From Deltaproteobacteria bacterium (GTDB taxonomy: Bacteria > Myxococcota_A > Polyangia > DRWM01 > JAAZOP01): 64,000 nucleotides of DNA. Below the pieces are notes generated by a model, which did not search any database, was not told the DNA's origin, and saw only the letters and a program-made list of their open reading frames with translations. The translations under genes were made by a program, and so were the position numbers. Positions within the stretch are counted from its first letter, which is position 1. Every line of letters begins with the position of its first letter. This document shows, in pieces, positions 52,401-63,911 of the stretch. Location: contig JACRCX010000133.1 in NCBI GenBank assembly GCA_016218815.1, positions 1-64,000 of the forward strand, read 5' to 3'.

Positions 52401-53833
52401 GCGACGACGTGCGCGACCGGACCACGAACTATGTCGACCGCCGCTACAAGTTCTGCACCGACGACAACCAGGACTACACCGCCGACTGCTCGGTCTTCGA
52501 CGAGGGTGGCACCTACCGCGAGATCGTGCAGAACGCGAAGGACTACTGGGAGCGCGCCTACCTGCGCTTCGCCTTCCGCCGCTACCGCCACACCTTCGAC
52601 TACTACCCCTACATCTCCGGCTTCATGCGCTTCTACTCCATCGGCCAGAAGATCTTCCAGAACCTGTTCTACAACTGGGCGGCCAACATCGGCGACTACC
52701 GCACCAGCACGGCGCCGTTCAGCTTCTACGACCAGTACATGGCCAGCGTCGATGTGCTCAACTGGTACATCCAGACCCTCGCCCTGCCCAACGTCGGCTC
52801 GTATCTGCACGAGTCGTGGCGCGACCGGTACAGCTACAGCAATCGGTACATCGATCAGGGCGACCTGAACGTGCCGCTCGGCGTCGGCAAGTACATGTAT
52901 TCGCTGTACCAGGGCGGCCTGGACGGCATCAACCGCCTGGAGCGCATCGGCATGCTGTACGACAAGCTCTGGACGCTGGAGATGATGCTGGTCCGCGACT
53001 GGGGCTTCGCCTACACGCGGGACGAGCCGTACTTCGTGAACATGTACGACCTCTTCCCCTCGGAGATCGGCTACCTCATGACCGGCCTCCTGGCCGACGA
53101 GCCCTCGTACTACATGCCGCGCGTGCTCCAGCCGGGCTCGGAGGGCACCGACACAAAGCTCATCTATCCCCTCTACTGGCGCGGCGCCTGCCGCGTCGAC
53201 GACAGCGGCGCTTCCCCCTGCTGGGCGGCCGACGAGTCGATGTCGGCCCTCGTGCCGGTGCAGTCCGACTCGTTCTACGTCCAGATGGTCGGCGTCACGT
53301 ACGGCCTGTCGGAGATCCCGACCCCGTTCGACCCGACGTTCCAGGAGCAGGCGACGGTCTACGTCGTCGGCTCCGGCGGCGGCGCCCGCGTCCCGCCGGA
53401 CTCCCGCCTCTGCCCCGTGGGCAGCAGCGAGGATTGCGACTACGCGGTGTTCACCAGCGACCGCTACCATCGCCAGTACCTGGCGTTCAAGGTCGAGGCC
53501 GGGGCGGACGGCATCGGTGCCGGCGCCTCGCTCGGCTTCGCCATCGTCCAGAAGGCCGAGCAGCAGAACGAGCTGCTCGGTTGCCTCGAGCAGGCGCTGG
53601 TCGACGCCGGCGGCGAGTGGGGCGGCCAGTGCCTCGTGAGCGGCACCGACTACTGCTCCACGGCCTCGATCCTGGCGGCCACGCGGTGCGCCGTGCCGGT
53701 GGCCGAGTACTCCACCGCGCTCGGCCAGATGCGCTCCGACGTGGACGGCTACGAGTCGTTCATCCGCTACCTCCTGGAGTTGCAGGGCCGCTACGGGCTC
53801 AACACCTGGATCTCCTACACGGGAAGCATGTAG
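49436..53833 (+). CDS. Giant metzincin-type zinc metalloprotease lipoprotein, copy 1
   Basis: A 1465-residue lipoprotein; ATG 49436 has GGAGGG 6 bases upstream. Signal MTTIMRFGALVAAASFLLVAG with lipid Cys22. The first 60 mature residues (RSYVQANVVDKDVFEGEWYY) recur in the next gene. The zinc site HEFGHVLGLRH is at 801-811 (His801, Glu802, His805, His811) and a Met-turn lies in AAIMDYTG (Met882). The surrounding LRHNFAGSADRDN resembles the zinc-dependent metalloproteases with DUF5117/DUF4953-like parts known from Bacteroidota, but here it is 1.5 times longer and in a lipoprotein. The rest is Tyr/Asp/Arg-rich without known domains, ending GRYGLNTWISYTGS. The next gene is a full-length paralogue, so the pair arose by duplication. 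Confidence 0.85.
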   Translation: MTTIMRFGALVAAASFLLVAGCTEDQAARSYVQANVVDKDVFEGEWYYRSCVIRTDDEAGEMAFPGDCSADWINFGGGAAVPRIRWMIDRDYLFAIRSYDYVEGANVETAPLRGEPVLAFKILSHFDIRRDYNPTTGEEVNVLVENDFDQHWSDRQYMRVDWSENLVMTMDVFTAALYDAVQIYTRDPAPSFVQEGGDSTGVQWPDTYRPRFVRTSVAEDQQEGVTRVADYGAEGELYYMDFVTQEVFTPGMVNDPYTGQLVPWCMSVYIDSPICTSSLMTVRNAFLKIPPERDYEAQEWPDSRFNQFGFWRLGRPTYDQSDAVDPTDPHWGMTDFWTQPVSRFNIWQDTRDAAGNLIPEGERDVRPVYFYTTTEFPLHLLRPAVRIAAEWNRYYMKLVRILRGQALPEWDDGVPDADGTVDEVKWIFDPDTGGAYTCSAGPNAFGECPLEERQPAADSYDCRIAIDARDQGTPELPAIGRPAGVGSYKAYDQNVRADTDFTDDRWLSMEGPECVVVGRVNSCIRHPAGRDGPNDPGEACEERGDMRYSFLSYVNEVSTGWSGVAEMRADPVTGEFIVGEANVGGSQLDIWRTRVLSEIDLETGKYSEEAYYMGEEYREYIDNLGGNVDRPAIPQRELPPVDALTSGPAAIGVPYSEMTRNMERAFARAEQLKGEAGRANIYSDRVRSLVGSDLERVLFDNEEAMAANDIAKLSPGVTSTAEGRLDLASLFRTPLPQRMAEERRMENRYMRGSVTRPPIFVDHSVGGFVERLEASFPGILDREPQLTFLLDQYLYRPLIIHEFGHVLGLRHNFAGSADRDNYFPQYYAIEDANPWPDEADYDTDEDGHLNNMEMVDFAQAQEQVKRDRQKAGSKVFENAAIMDYTGNWYDELAGMPSYDVGAMYFGYGDIVEVWETDGTTAPRPDRNRVHYWKYYNGGESCSTDSDCPFAAGTPGEAALMAEQVDAGVTQRCVDWNTTFGTTRGCSNMRDDVRDRTTNYVDRRYKFCTDDNQDYTADCSVFDEGGTYREIVQNAKDYWERAYLRFAFRRYRHTFDYYPYISGFMRFYSIGQKIFQNLFYNWAANIGDYRTSTAPFSFYDQYMASVDVLNWYIQTLALPNVGSYLHESWRDRYSYSNRYIDQGDLNVPLGVGKYMYSLYQGGLDGINRLERIGMLYDKLWTLEMMLVRDWGFAYTRDEPYFVNMYDLFPSEIGYLMTGLLADEPSYYMPRVLQPGSEGTDTKLIYPLYWRGACRVDDSGASPCWAADESMSALVPVQSDSFYVQMVGVTYGLSEIPTPFDPTFQEQATVYVVGSGGGARVPPDSRLCPVGSSEDCDYAVFTSDRYHRQYLAFKVEAGADGIGAGASLGFAIVQKAEQQNELLGCLEQALVDAGGEWGGQCLVSGTDYCSTASILAATRCAVPVAEYSTALGQMRSDVDGYESFIRYLLELQGRYGLNTWISYTGSM

Positions 53834-53850
53834 GCGGGAGGAGGCAAGCC

Positions 53851-56800
53851 ATGAACGCTCTCGACAACACGGTGAAGGAGACGACGACCATGAAGCGCAT
53901 CACCTTGCACCTCCTGGGTGCGGTCCTCCTGGCGGCGGCGCTGGGCGCCTGCCAGGAGTCTCGCGGCGAGCGCAGCTACGTGCAGACCAACGTCCTGCGC
54001 AAGGACGTCCTGGAAGGCGAGTGGTACTACTCGCGGTTCGTCGCGGACCACAACTTCGAGTCCTCCTACTTCACGTTCCGCGGCGACGCCACATGGGACT
54101 ACGCGACTTCGACGATGGCCCGCATCCGGTGGATCATCGATGAGAACTACCTCTACGCGGTGCGAACCTACGAGATCGTCGCCGGGACCAACCCCGACGG
54201 CCAAAGCTCGACGTTCCTCGGCGAGCCGATCGCGGCGTTCTCGATCGAGTCGCATTTCGACATCCAGCACCAGTACAACCCGACCACGGGCGAGGTCGGC
54301 ATCGTGACCGAGGAGAACACGCGCGACCGCATGTGGTGGGAGCGCGACTACATGCGGGTCGATTGGACCACCAACAACGTCCTCGGCTACTACTGGGCCT
54401 CTCTCGACGCCTACGGCGAGCTGGGCTACATCAGCCGGCAGCCCGCCGGCCTGCTCTGCGACGAAGGCTCGGAGTGTCCCGCGAGCTGGCAGGTCCGGAT
54501 CGATGCCGCCGAGTGCCCCATGTCCTGCCGCCGCGCCATGCACGCGCCGGACGGCATGGAAGGCGACTTCGAGGCCGACGCGCGGCAGTGCGCCGGAGAG
54601 CTGGGCGTGCCCGAGGTCGACGCCATCCATCCCCGCCGCAGCGCCCTGTCCTGGGCGGACCTGGCCCCCTGGTGGTCGATGGGCTGCCAGTACGTGGACG
54701 AGCTGGTCGACGACCCGGCGTCCGGCGACGCGCCCCCCTACTACCTCTCGTTCGTGACGCAGGAGATCTGGTCCCCGGTCACGGCCTACGGCATGATGTG
54801 CGACTTCGCCCAGGGCATTCCCTGCACCTCCTTCCGTGTCGGGGTCCGCCACACCTTCCTGCGCTCGACCGACGTCCCCGACTACGAGGCGCTCAACGTC
54901 CCGAACTCGATGTACGACCACTTCGGCATCATCCGGCTGGAGCAGCAGACCTACCAGCGCGGCGGTCTGCCGGACGAGGAGGAGGGGCTGACGCGCGAGT
55001 ACGGGGCGACGGACGCGCTCAACTACTGGGGCGCGCGCCACGACCTGTGGGCCGACGACCTCCGCCTGGGCGCGGACGGCCGGCGCATCCCCGGCGACTT
55101 CCGTCCGCTCGCGCAGCGCGCGGTGAAGCCGATCGTCTACACGCTGACCGAGGACTTCCCGACGTACCTCGTCGAGCCTTCGATGCAGGCCGCCTGGGAG
55201 TGGAACGTGCAGATGATGACGACGGTGCGGAAGGTGCGCAACCAGGCGCTGCCCGACGAGGCCGGCGGGGCGGCGTGGGATTGCCGGATCGTCCATCCCA
55301 CCTGCGCGGGCTGCGACCCGCACGGGATCGGCGACTTCACCGGACGCCTCGACCAGTTCACGGACGAGGACTACCAGCACCATTTCGAGGGCACGGAGTG
55401 CGCCCTGATGCTCCAGACCAACCCCTGCGACCGCTGGCCCGACGACCCCGCGCACCCGTGCGCGGAGATGGGCGACATCCGCTACAACTTCTGGGCGATG
55501 ATCCTCGCGCCGGGCGCGCCGTTCTCCGGCGTGTCGCTGCCGCTCCAGGACGTCCGCAACGGCCGCCTGGTCTCGGCGAACGTCAACATCACGAAGGAGT
55601 CCATCGAGCGCATCTCGACCTCCTTCCTCCTCGACCTCGGCCTGGCGGCCCCGGATGAGCTGATGCACCCCGACTGGTCGCGGTGGCAGGTTTCGGAAGA
55701 CGCCGTGATGAGCGGCGAGTACAAGCGCGAGTACTTCGCGAACCTGGCCAACACCGAGCATCCGCGCGGGTGGGCCCCCATCGGTGCGGTCGCGCCGCGC
55801 TCCGAGCTGGGCGCGGGAGCGACCTACGATCCGCTGCTGCTGGTGGCGGACGGGGACGCGGCCGGGGCCAAGGCGCGCCTCGACGCCTTGCGTCCGAAGC
55901 TCGAGCGGCTCAGCGGCGTGGAGGGCCACGCGATGACGCGGTCCGACCGCGTGTTCTCGCTGGCCGGGACGCAGTTCGAGCGTGACACGGTGGACGTGTT
56001 CGACACGCTGGGCGAGTACGCCGAGGGGATGCCGTTCGGGGCGAAGGCCGTCCCGGAGACGAAGCGCGCGACGGACGAGGACGTGCTGGACGCGGTCTCG
56101 CCGTTCCGCGTGAGCTTCACGGAGCGCATCCAGCAGCGGCGAGCGGAGGACTTGAAGCGGTTCGACGCGCGCCACTGCTTCCTGCCGATCGACGAGTTCA
56201 CGGTGTTCAGCGATGCGTCGCTCGTCCATGCGGCCCGCGAGCTGGGCGGCTACTCGCCCGGGCAGGTGGCGGTGGAGATCCGCCAGCGGATCAACAAGTG
56301 GGTCTTCATGCACGAGTTCGGGCACTCGGTCGGCATGGAGCACAACTTCGGCGCCAGCGCCGACCCGCTCAACTACCACGACAAGTACTACGAGATCGCC
56401 TCGCAGCACCCGTACCCGGACTTCCGCGACTACCAGACGTGCGAGGACACGCCGGATCCCCACACCGGAGTGACGATCTGCTCGGAGACCGCGGAGGACA
56501 TGGCGCGGTTCTGGACCGACTTCGACGCGGCGAAGCAGGAGCGGGAGCTGGCGGGCATCGACAGCTACCACTTCTCGTCCGTGATGGACTACCCGCCGGA
56601 GATCTACAACTACTTCCACAACCTCGGCCGGTACGACCAGGCCTACGCGCTCTTCTCCTACGGCGGCCGCCGCGAGGTCTACGAAGGCGATCCGCGCTCG
56701 TACCCCAGCCGCGGCGACTCGGTCGTGCCCTACGGCTCCTGCGCGTTGCGCGATCCGGGCGATTTCACCCGGGGCGCCGACTGCACCCACGAGTGCACGG

Positions 56801-58488
56801 TGAACCCCGACGAGACGGTGACCTGTCCGTGGCTGCGCAAGCTGCCGATGGTGTACTACCTGGGCGGCGAGCGCTGCGAGGCCGATTCCGACTGTCCGTT
56901 CGCCCGCGGCAAGGGCACGCTGGCCGCGGGAGATCCCTCGCGCAGCATCCCGGCCCAGGAGGACATCGTCGCCCAGCAGTGCGTCGTGAACTACCGCCAG
57001 CGCATGCTGGATGCGGACGCGGCCCAGCTTCCGAAGATCTGCTCGAACTTCGAGGAGGACTGGAAGCGCCTGGGCTGGACGTCCTACGGGACGGCCGACG
57101 CGCCGTACTTCCCCGTGAACTACAAGAACTGCGGCAACAGCCGCGTCAACGACATCTCGTGGTGCTCGATGTTCGACGAGGGCTCCAGCTTCCGCGAGAT
57201 GATCGCGAACTTCCGCGAGTCCTTCGACCGCTACTACCTCATGACCCACTTCCGCCGCTACAACAACTCCTGGTACGGCGCTTCGATCTGGCGCTACCTC
57301 GACACCATCGGCAAGATGTACCAGCACTTCTGGTACCGCCTGTTCTACGAAGGCGGCGACTTCCAGCTCAGCGTCGGCGACCCGCAGTTCGGCTACGGCG
57401 ACTGGGACCAGTTCCTCGCCTCCGCTGACGCGATGGAGTTCATGGCCTACGTCATCACCACTCCCGACGTCGGCTCCTACGACTACGACTCCGTCACCGA
57501 CAGCTACGTGCTCCAGGACACCGAGGAGATGGGCACGGGCGACGTCAACCTCCACCCCGGCTTCGGGAAGTACATGTGGTCGCGCTACGAGGACGGCCTG
57601 ATGGGCTACTTCCGCCTGGCGCGGCAGGGGCTCCTGCGGAACAAGATCGAGGCGATGATGGCGCTGGTCCTGCGCGACTGGGGCCTGACGTACGGGATGG
57701 ACGAGCGCTACTACTTCAACTTCTACGACATGTTCACGGTCGAGATGAACAGCCTGTTCGGCGGCCTGATGCTGGACAACCCGAAGTGGTACGGGCCCCG
57801 GGTGGCCGCCACGGCGCCGGACCCCGACGGGTCGGGGACCGACATGGTGTCGGGGCTGGTCTATCCGCAGTTCTGGAAGGGCTTCGCCTGCGGCGGCACG
57901 CTGTTCGGCGGCGGCTACCCGAACTGGTGCGCGCCGGACGTGGTCGACCAGTACCCGGGAATGCCCGCGGTCGGCGGCGGCACGAACGTCATCCTGCGCA
58001 ACTACGCCGCGGCCTTCGCCCTGGCCGAGTTCCCGGTCTTCTTCGACACGTCGTACGAGCAGCAGATGTACGTGGCGCTCGACGGCGGCGGCGACTACTT
58101 CGAGATCCCGGGCTGCGATGTTCCGGCGATGCTCACGGCCGGCACGCCGGAGAACGACTCCTGCGTCGTCTACGAGAGCGAGCGGATGCACAAGACCTAC
58201 GTGGCCGCCAAGTTCTCCCCGCGCGAGCCGTGGCTCGCCGACTACGCCTCGCTCAACTACAAGTCGATGGCGGGCGAGCTGCTGCACCAGATGAACGCGC
58301 TGCACAGTCTGGTCGGGCTGCTCGAGGATCCCACGACGCCGCCGGCCGACCTCCCGGAGGAGTGCCGCTCCGTCGAGGGTCAGGCCGCCTGCCTGACCCG
58401 GGCCCGCGGACGCCTCCAGGACAACGAGAGCTTCATGCTCTCGCTGATCGAGATGATGCACCGCTACGGCATCTCCTCGTGGTTCTAG
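53851..58488 (+). CDS. Giant metzincin-type zinc metalloprotease lipoprotein, copy 2
   Basis: A 1545-residue paralogue of the preceding gene, 17 bases downstream. Start at ATG 53851 (GGAGG 6 bases upstream); an in-frame ATG at 53890 with AAGGAG gives the tighter signal MKRITLHLLGAVLLAAALGAC and may be the real one. The frame is open far upstream but that part is the shadow of copy 1. The mature start (RSYVQTNVLRKDVLEGEWYY) matches copy 1 almost residue by residue. Zinc site HEFGHSVGMEH (His821, Glu822, His825, His831) and Met-turn SSVMDYPPE (Met912). Extra Cys-rich loops (CRRAMHAPDG; CTHECTVNPDETVTC) account for the added length. It is probably surface-exposed. Substrate unknown. Confidence 0.86.
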   Translation: MNALDNTVKETTTMKRITLHLLGAVLLAAALGACQESRGERSYVQTNVLRKDVLEGEWYYSRFVADHNFESSYFTFRGDATWDYATSTMARIRWIIDENYLYAVRTYEIVAGTNPDGQSSTFLGEPIAAFSIESHFDIQHQYNPTTGEVGIVTEENTRDRMWWERDYMRVDWTTNNVLGYYWASLDAYGELGYISRQPAGLLCDEGSECPASWQVRIDAAECPMSCRRAMHAPDGMEGDFEADARQCAGELGVPEVDAIHPRRSALSWADLAPWWSMGCQYVDELVDDPASGDAPPYYLSFVTQEIWSPVTAYGMMCDFAQGIPCTSFRVGVRHTFLRSTDVPDYEALNVPNSMYDHFGIIRLEQQTYQRGGLPDEEEGLTREYGATDALNYWGARHDLWADDLRLGADGRRIPGDFRPLAQRAVKPIVYTLTEDFPTYLVEPSMQAAWEWNVQMMTTVRKVRNQALPDEAGGAAWDCRIVHPTCAGCDPHGIGDFTGRLDQFTDEDYQHHFEGTECALMLQTNPCDRWPDDPAHPCAEMGDIRYNFWAMILAPGAPFSGVSLPLQDVRNGRLVSANVNITKESIERISTSFLLDLGLAAPDELMHPDWSRWQVSEDAVMSGEYKREYFANLANTEHPRGWAPIGAVAPRSELGAGATYDPLLLVADGDAAGAKARLDALRPKLERLSGVEGHAMTRSDRVFSLAGTQFERDTVDVFDTLGEYAEGMPFGAKAVPETKRATDEDVLDAVSPFRVSFTERIQQRRAEDLKRFDARHCFLPIDEFTVFSDASLVHAARELGGYSPGQVAVEIRQRINKWVFMHEFGHSVGMEHNFGASADPLNYHDKYYEIASQHPYPDFRDYQTCEDTPDPHTGVTICSETAEDMARFWTDFDAAKQERELAGIDSYHFSSVMDYPPEIYNYFHNLGRYDQAYALFSYGGRREVYEGDPRSYPSRGDSVVPYGSCALRDPGDFTRGADCTHECTVNPDETVTCPWLRKLPMVYYLGGERCEADSDCPFARGKGTLAAGDPSRSIPAQEDIVAQQCVVNYRQRMLDADAAQLPKICSNFEEDWKRLGWTSYGTADAPYFPVNYKNCGNSRVNDISWCSMFDEGSSFREMIANFRESFDRYYLMTHFRRYNNSWYGASIWRYLDTIGKMYQHFWYRLFYEGGDFQLSVGDPQFGYGDWDQFLASADAMEFMAYVITTPDVGSYDYDSVTDSYVLQDTEEMGTGDVNLHPGFGKYMWSRYEDGLMGYFRLARQGLLRNKIEAMMALVLRDWGLTYGMDERYYFNFYDMFTVEMNSLFGGLMLDNPKWYGPRVAATAPDPDGSGTDMVSGLVYPQFWKGFACGGTLFGGGYPNWCAPDVVDQYPGMPAVGGGTNVILRNYAAAFALAEFPVFFDTSYEQQMYVALDGGGDYFEIPGCDVPAMLTAGTPENDSCVVYESERMHKTYVAAKFSPREPWLADYASLNYKSMAGELLHQMNALHSLVGLLEDPTTPPADLPEECRSVEGQAACLTRARGRLQDNESFMLSLIEMMHRYGISSWF

Positions 58489-58540
58489 AGCCCCGCCCCG
58501 CTTGAATTCGACGGGCCTTCCTGGCAGGCTCCCGCCCGCC

Positions 58541-61199
<2,659 letters not shown>

Positions 61200-61207
<8 letters not shown>

Positions 61208-62864
61208 CCAGCCGGCCGACCGTCGCACGGCGACCCGCTACGTCGCCACCTTCCGGATCCGTCTGGGGTATTCGGATCTCGATTCCTTTCTCGAAGGCTA
61301 CGCCGTCAACATCAGCAAGGGCGGCATCTACGTCCCGACCAAGCAGCCGCGCGAAAAGGGCACGGAGGTCCGGTTCGAGCTGCTGCTCAAGGACGGGTCC
61401 GCCGCCGTCGTCGGTGTCGGGCGCGTCGCGTGGTCCAAGCCGTTCGATCCGTCCAAGCCCGGCGAGCGCTATGGCATGGGCGTCCAGTTCATGGGTCTGG
61501 AAGGCGCCAGCGAGACCATCATCGAGCGCGCCATGGCCTGGCGCGACAAGCATTTGTCCGGCGAAGAGGCGCGCAAGGAGATCGCCGAGCGGGAGGGCGT
61601 CCCGTCTCCGCCCGAGGCGCCCGGCAAGGCGTCCGCGGCGTCGGAGGCCGAAGGGCCGGGCGCCGTGGCGGAGGCGAAGGCCCCGACGGCGCCGAGCCTC
61701 GCGCCCGACGCGAAGGGCGAGGCCGGTCCGGAGAGGGAGGGCGAGCCGGCACCGGCGGCGGAGCCCGCGGCCAAGGACGAGGCGGGCGCCGCGAAGCCGG
61801 AACGCTCCAAGAAACTCTCGATGGGCAGCGTGGACGCCGTCCTGGCCTCCTTGCGCACCAAGCGCGAGCCGATTGCCCGGCGACCGGCGGCCAAGCCGGA
61901 AGCCGCGGAGAATCCCGCCGCAGAGGCGCCCGTCGCGGAAAAGCCTGCTGCCGTCGAGGTGCGCGAGGCGCCGGAAGCGGCCGATGCGCCGGTGCCGGCC
62001 GAGGCGCCGGCGGCTGTGGACTCCCCCGTCGTTGCCGGCGGCGCCGAGTCGGTTCCCACGCCGGCGGCGCCGGCTGCGGTGGACACGGCGGCGCCCGAGC
62101 CGGCGAAGGTGGCGGAACAGGCGGCGGACGAGAGCCTCCCGTCCCTGGACGACCTCGAGGCGGCGCTGGCGACGGTTTCCCGACCGCCGGCCGCTCGGGA
62201 AGCGACCAGCGAGATCCTGATCACGGAGGGGGCCCCGGCGATCGCGCACCAGGAGGCTGCTCCGGCGGCCGCGCCATCCGGGCCGTCCGCGGAGGAGGGG
62301 GCCGGGCTCGACCTGCCTTCGTGGGACGAGGAAGCCCCGGCGCCGCTGCTTTCCGAGCGGCCGGGCCCGCGCGAGACGATCGACCTCGACATTCCGGAAC
62401 TTCCGGCCGAAGAGTTGGCCGGGGCGGCGGAGATGGAGGACGATCTGGATGTCGATTCCCTGCCGCTGGGAACGGCGCCCCGGGAGGCGCCGGCCGGCGC
62501 ACGCAAGGCGACCCAGGACCTCTTCTCCGACATGGCGGAGCAGCAGGAGGCCGCTCCCGCGAAGACGTCGGACTCCGGGCCGGAGCTGCCCGTGGTGGGC
62601 GGCGTCGTCTCCGCGCGTGTCGGCGAGGCGCTGCGCAAGGAACTGGCGGGCCGGCCGGCGGAAGAGGAGGAGACTCCGACGTCGGTGATGACCGAGGCCG
62701 AGGCGGCCGCGATGGCCGCCTCGTTCCCCTCCCCGCAGTCCCGCCCGTCCCTCGCGGACCTCCCGCCGCCGCCGGACATGCCGGCGCCCATCCCGTCAAT
62801 TCCGCCGGAGGAGAAGAAGAAGTCCGGTTTGCTGGGCAGGATCTTCGGCCGGAAGAAGAAGTAG
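61200..62864 (+). CDS. PilZ-domain protein with long disordered tail
   Basis: A 554-residue protein whose ATG lies inside the last codons of alaS (8-base overlap), so it is probably translated with it. Residues 1-105 form a PilZ domain of the type found in many myxobacterial paralogues (RRTATRYVATFRIRLGYSDL; YAVNISKGGIYVPTKQP; GERYGMGVQFMGL). The NISKGG motif matches the NxSxxG cyclic-di-GMP site. Residues about 120-530 are Ala/Pro/Glu-rich and likely disordered, interrupted by short motifs (GSVDAVLASLRTKREPI; DESLPSLDDLEAALATV). The end is basic (KKKSGLLGRIFGRKKK) and might bind membrane or nucleic acid. The function is unknown; the fusion of a small receptor with a 450-residue tail is typical of myxobacterial signalling proteins. 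Confidence 0.8.
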
Positions 62865-62872
62865 GGCGGGTC

Positions 62873-63676
62873 CTAGAAGTACAGGATGGCGCCGAGGTTG
62901 AACGTGCCGCCGCCCTGAAGGTCGGTGCACTCGCCGCTCTCGTTGCAGTTGCCGTCGTTCCACATCGGGTCGAGCGCATACTGGGGATCGGACGGGCGAT
63001 CGTTGACGCGCTGCCGGACGAAGCCGCGGAGGTCGGCGACGAGCGCCAGCGACGGGATCAGCCGCCACTCCACGCCGATCCCGCCCATCGCGCCCACGTA
63101 CCACGGCTCGTCGATCCGCTCGCCCTCGCCGACCCGCGCCCAGGCCGCGCCGACGCCGGTGGAGAGGAACAGGCGGAACGGCGAGTCCCAGTGGCCGAAG
63201 AACCACAGGACGGAGAACTCGAGCGGCACCTCCTCGCGCGTCGCACCCGCGAAGCCCTCGCCGATGTAGTAGTCGGCGCCCAGCTCGAACGCGAAGTTCG
63301 GGAACGAGTGGAAGCGGATGAAACCGCCGGCGCCGCCCATTCCGGTGGCTTCGGAGCCGGTGATGCCGGCGTTGGCGCGCCCGCCGATCCCGATCTCCGA
63401 CTGGAACGGGTTCTCCTCGACGGGCAGAGGCGCCGCCTGGATGGCCACCGTCTGCACCGGCACGGCGCGCACCGTCACGATCGGGATGGGAGGAGGGGTG
63501 TAGACGTAGACGGGGGGAGGCGCCGGCTGGTAGACGATGACGGGCGGCGCGGGGACCGCGACATAGCCGCCGATGCTCACGCCGACGCTTCCGCCGATGT
63601 AGACCTGGGCATCCGCATCGGGGGCCATGAGCGGAACGCTTGCGAGGGCCACGAGCAGGGAAAACGTCTTCGCCAT
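62873..63676 (-). CDS. Outer-membrane beta-barrel protein
   Basis: A 267-residue exported protein starting MAKTFSLLVALASVPLMAPD (ATG 63674-63676, GGAGG 9 bases upstream on its strand); the frame extends further back but without start signals. The signal ends near DADA-Q. The N-terminal region is Pro/Val/Tyr-rich (PPVIVYQPAPPPVYVYTPPP), as in some linker-anchored porins, then a small OmpW/OmpA-barrel-like part follows (GGFIRFHSFPNFAFELGADY; VGAMGGIGVEWRLIPSLALV). It ends with the typical aromatic NLGAILYF. A Cys pair in CNESGECTD may form a bridge. It is convergent with the PilZ gene (8 bases between stops). A promoter is visible about 110 bases upstream. Confidence 0.82.
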   Translation of the reverse strand: MAKTFSLLVALASVPLMAPDADAQVYIGGSVGVSIGGYVAVPAPPVIVYQPAPPPVYVYTPPPIPIVTVRAVPVQTVAIQAAPLPVEENPFQSEIGIGGRANAGITGSEATGMGGAGGFIRFHSFPNFAFELGADYYIGEGFAGATREEVPLEFSVLWFFGHWDSPFRLFLSTGVGAAWARVGEGERIDEPWYVGAMGGIGVEWRLIPSLALVADLRGFVRQRVNDRPSDPQYALDPMWNDGNCNESGECTDLQGGGTFNLGAILYF

Positions 63677-63782
63677 CGCTGCACCTCCCACCGGGGGATC
63701 ATTCTGGACCCGGCGGCATTGGGGTGTCAATGCGACTGTCGTGCCATCGATGCCGCGACCTACTGGAGACCGCAGTAGTTGA

Positions 63783-63810
63783 ATTGTATAGTGAGTCTGT
63801 GGCATTGCAA
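63783..63810 (-). promoter_or_regulatory. Sigma70-type promoter for the outer-membrane protein gene
   Basis: On the minus strand TTGCAA (63805-63810), a 16-base spacer and TACAAT (63783-63788), in an AT-rich patch 107 bases before the ATG. A small inverted repeat TTGGCG..CGCCAA lies just upstream (63815-63831) and could be an operator. Apart from these and the terminal open end, 63677-64000 holds nothing I can name. Confidence 0.5.
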
Positions 63811-63911
63811 CGTCGTTGGCGCTGGACGCCAACCCATCCTGTGTACGGCTCTCGCCAGACGGTCCGCCGGGCTGTGGACGCCGGTTCACAAGGGCAGGCC
63901 CCCCGCACGAC

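Noticed and set aside
50974..53850. Upstream extension of the second metzincin frame to 2504 residues
   Set aside because: The extension lies inside copy 1 in another frame and has shadow composition; the signal peptide and ribosome site fix the start at 53851 or 53890.
63815..63831. Hairpin TTGGCG..CGCCAA considered as a terminator
   Set aside because: The stem is only 6 bp, has no T-run on either strand and lies upstream of a promoter, so an operator is as likely.
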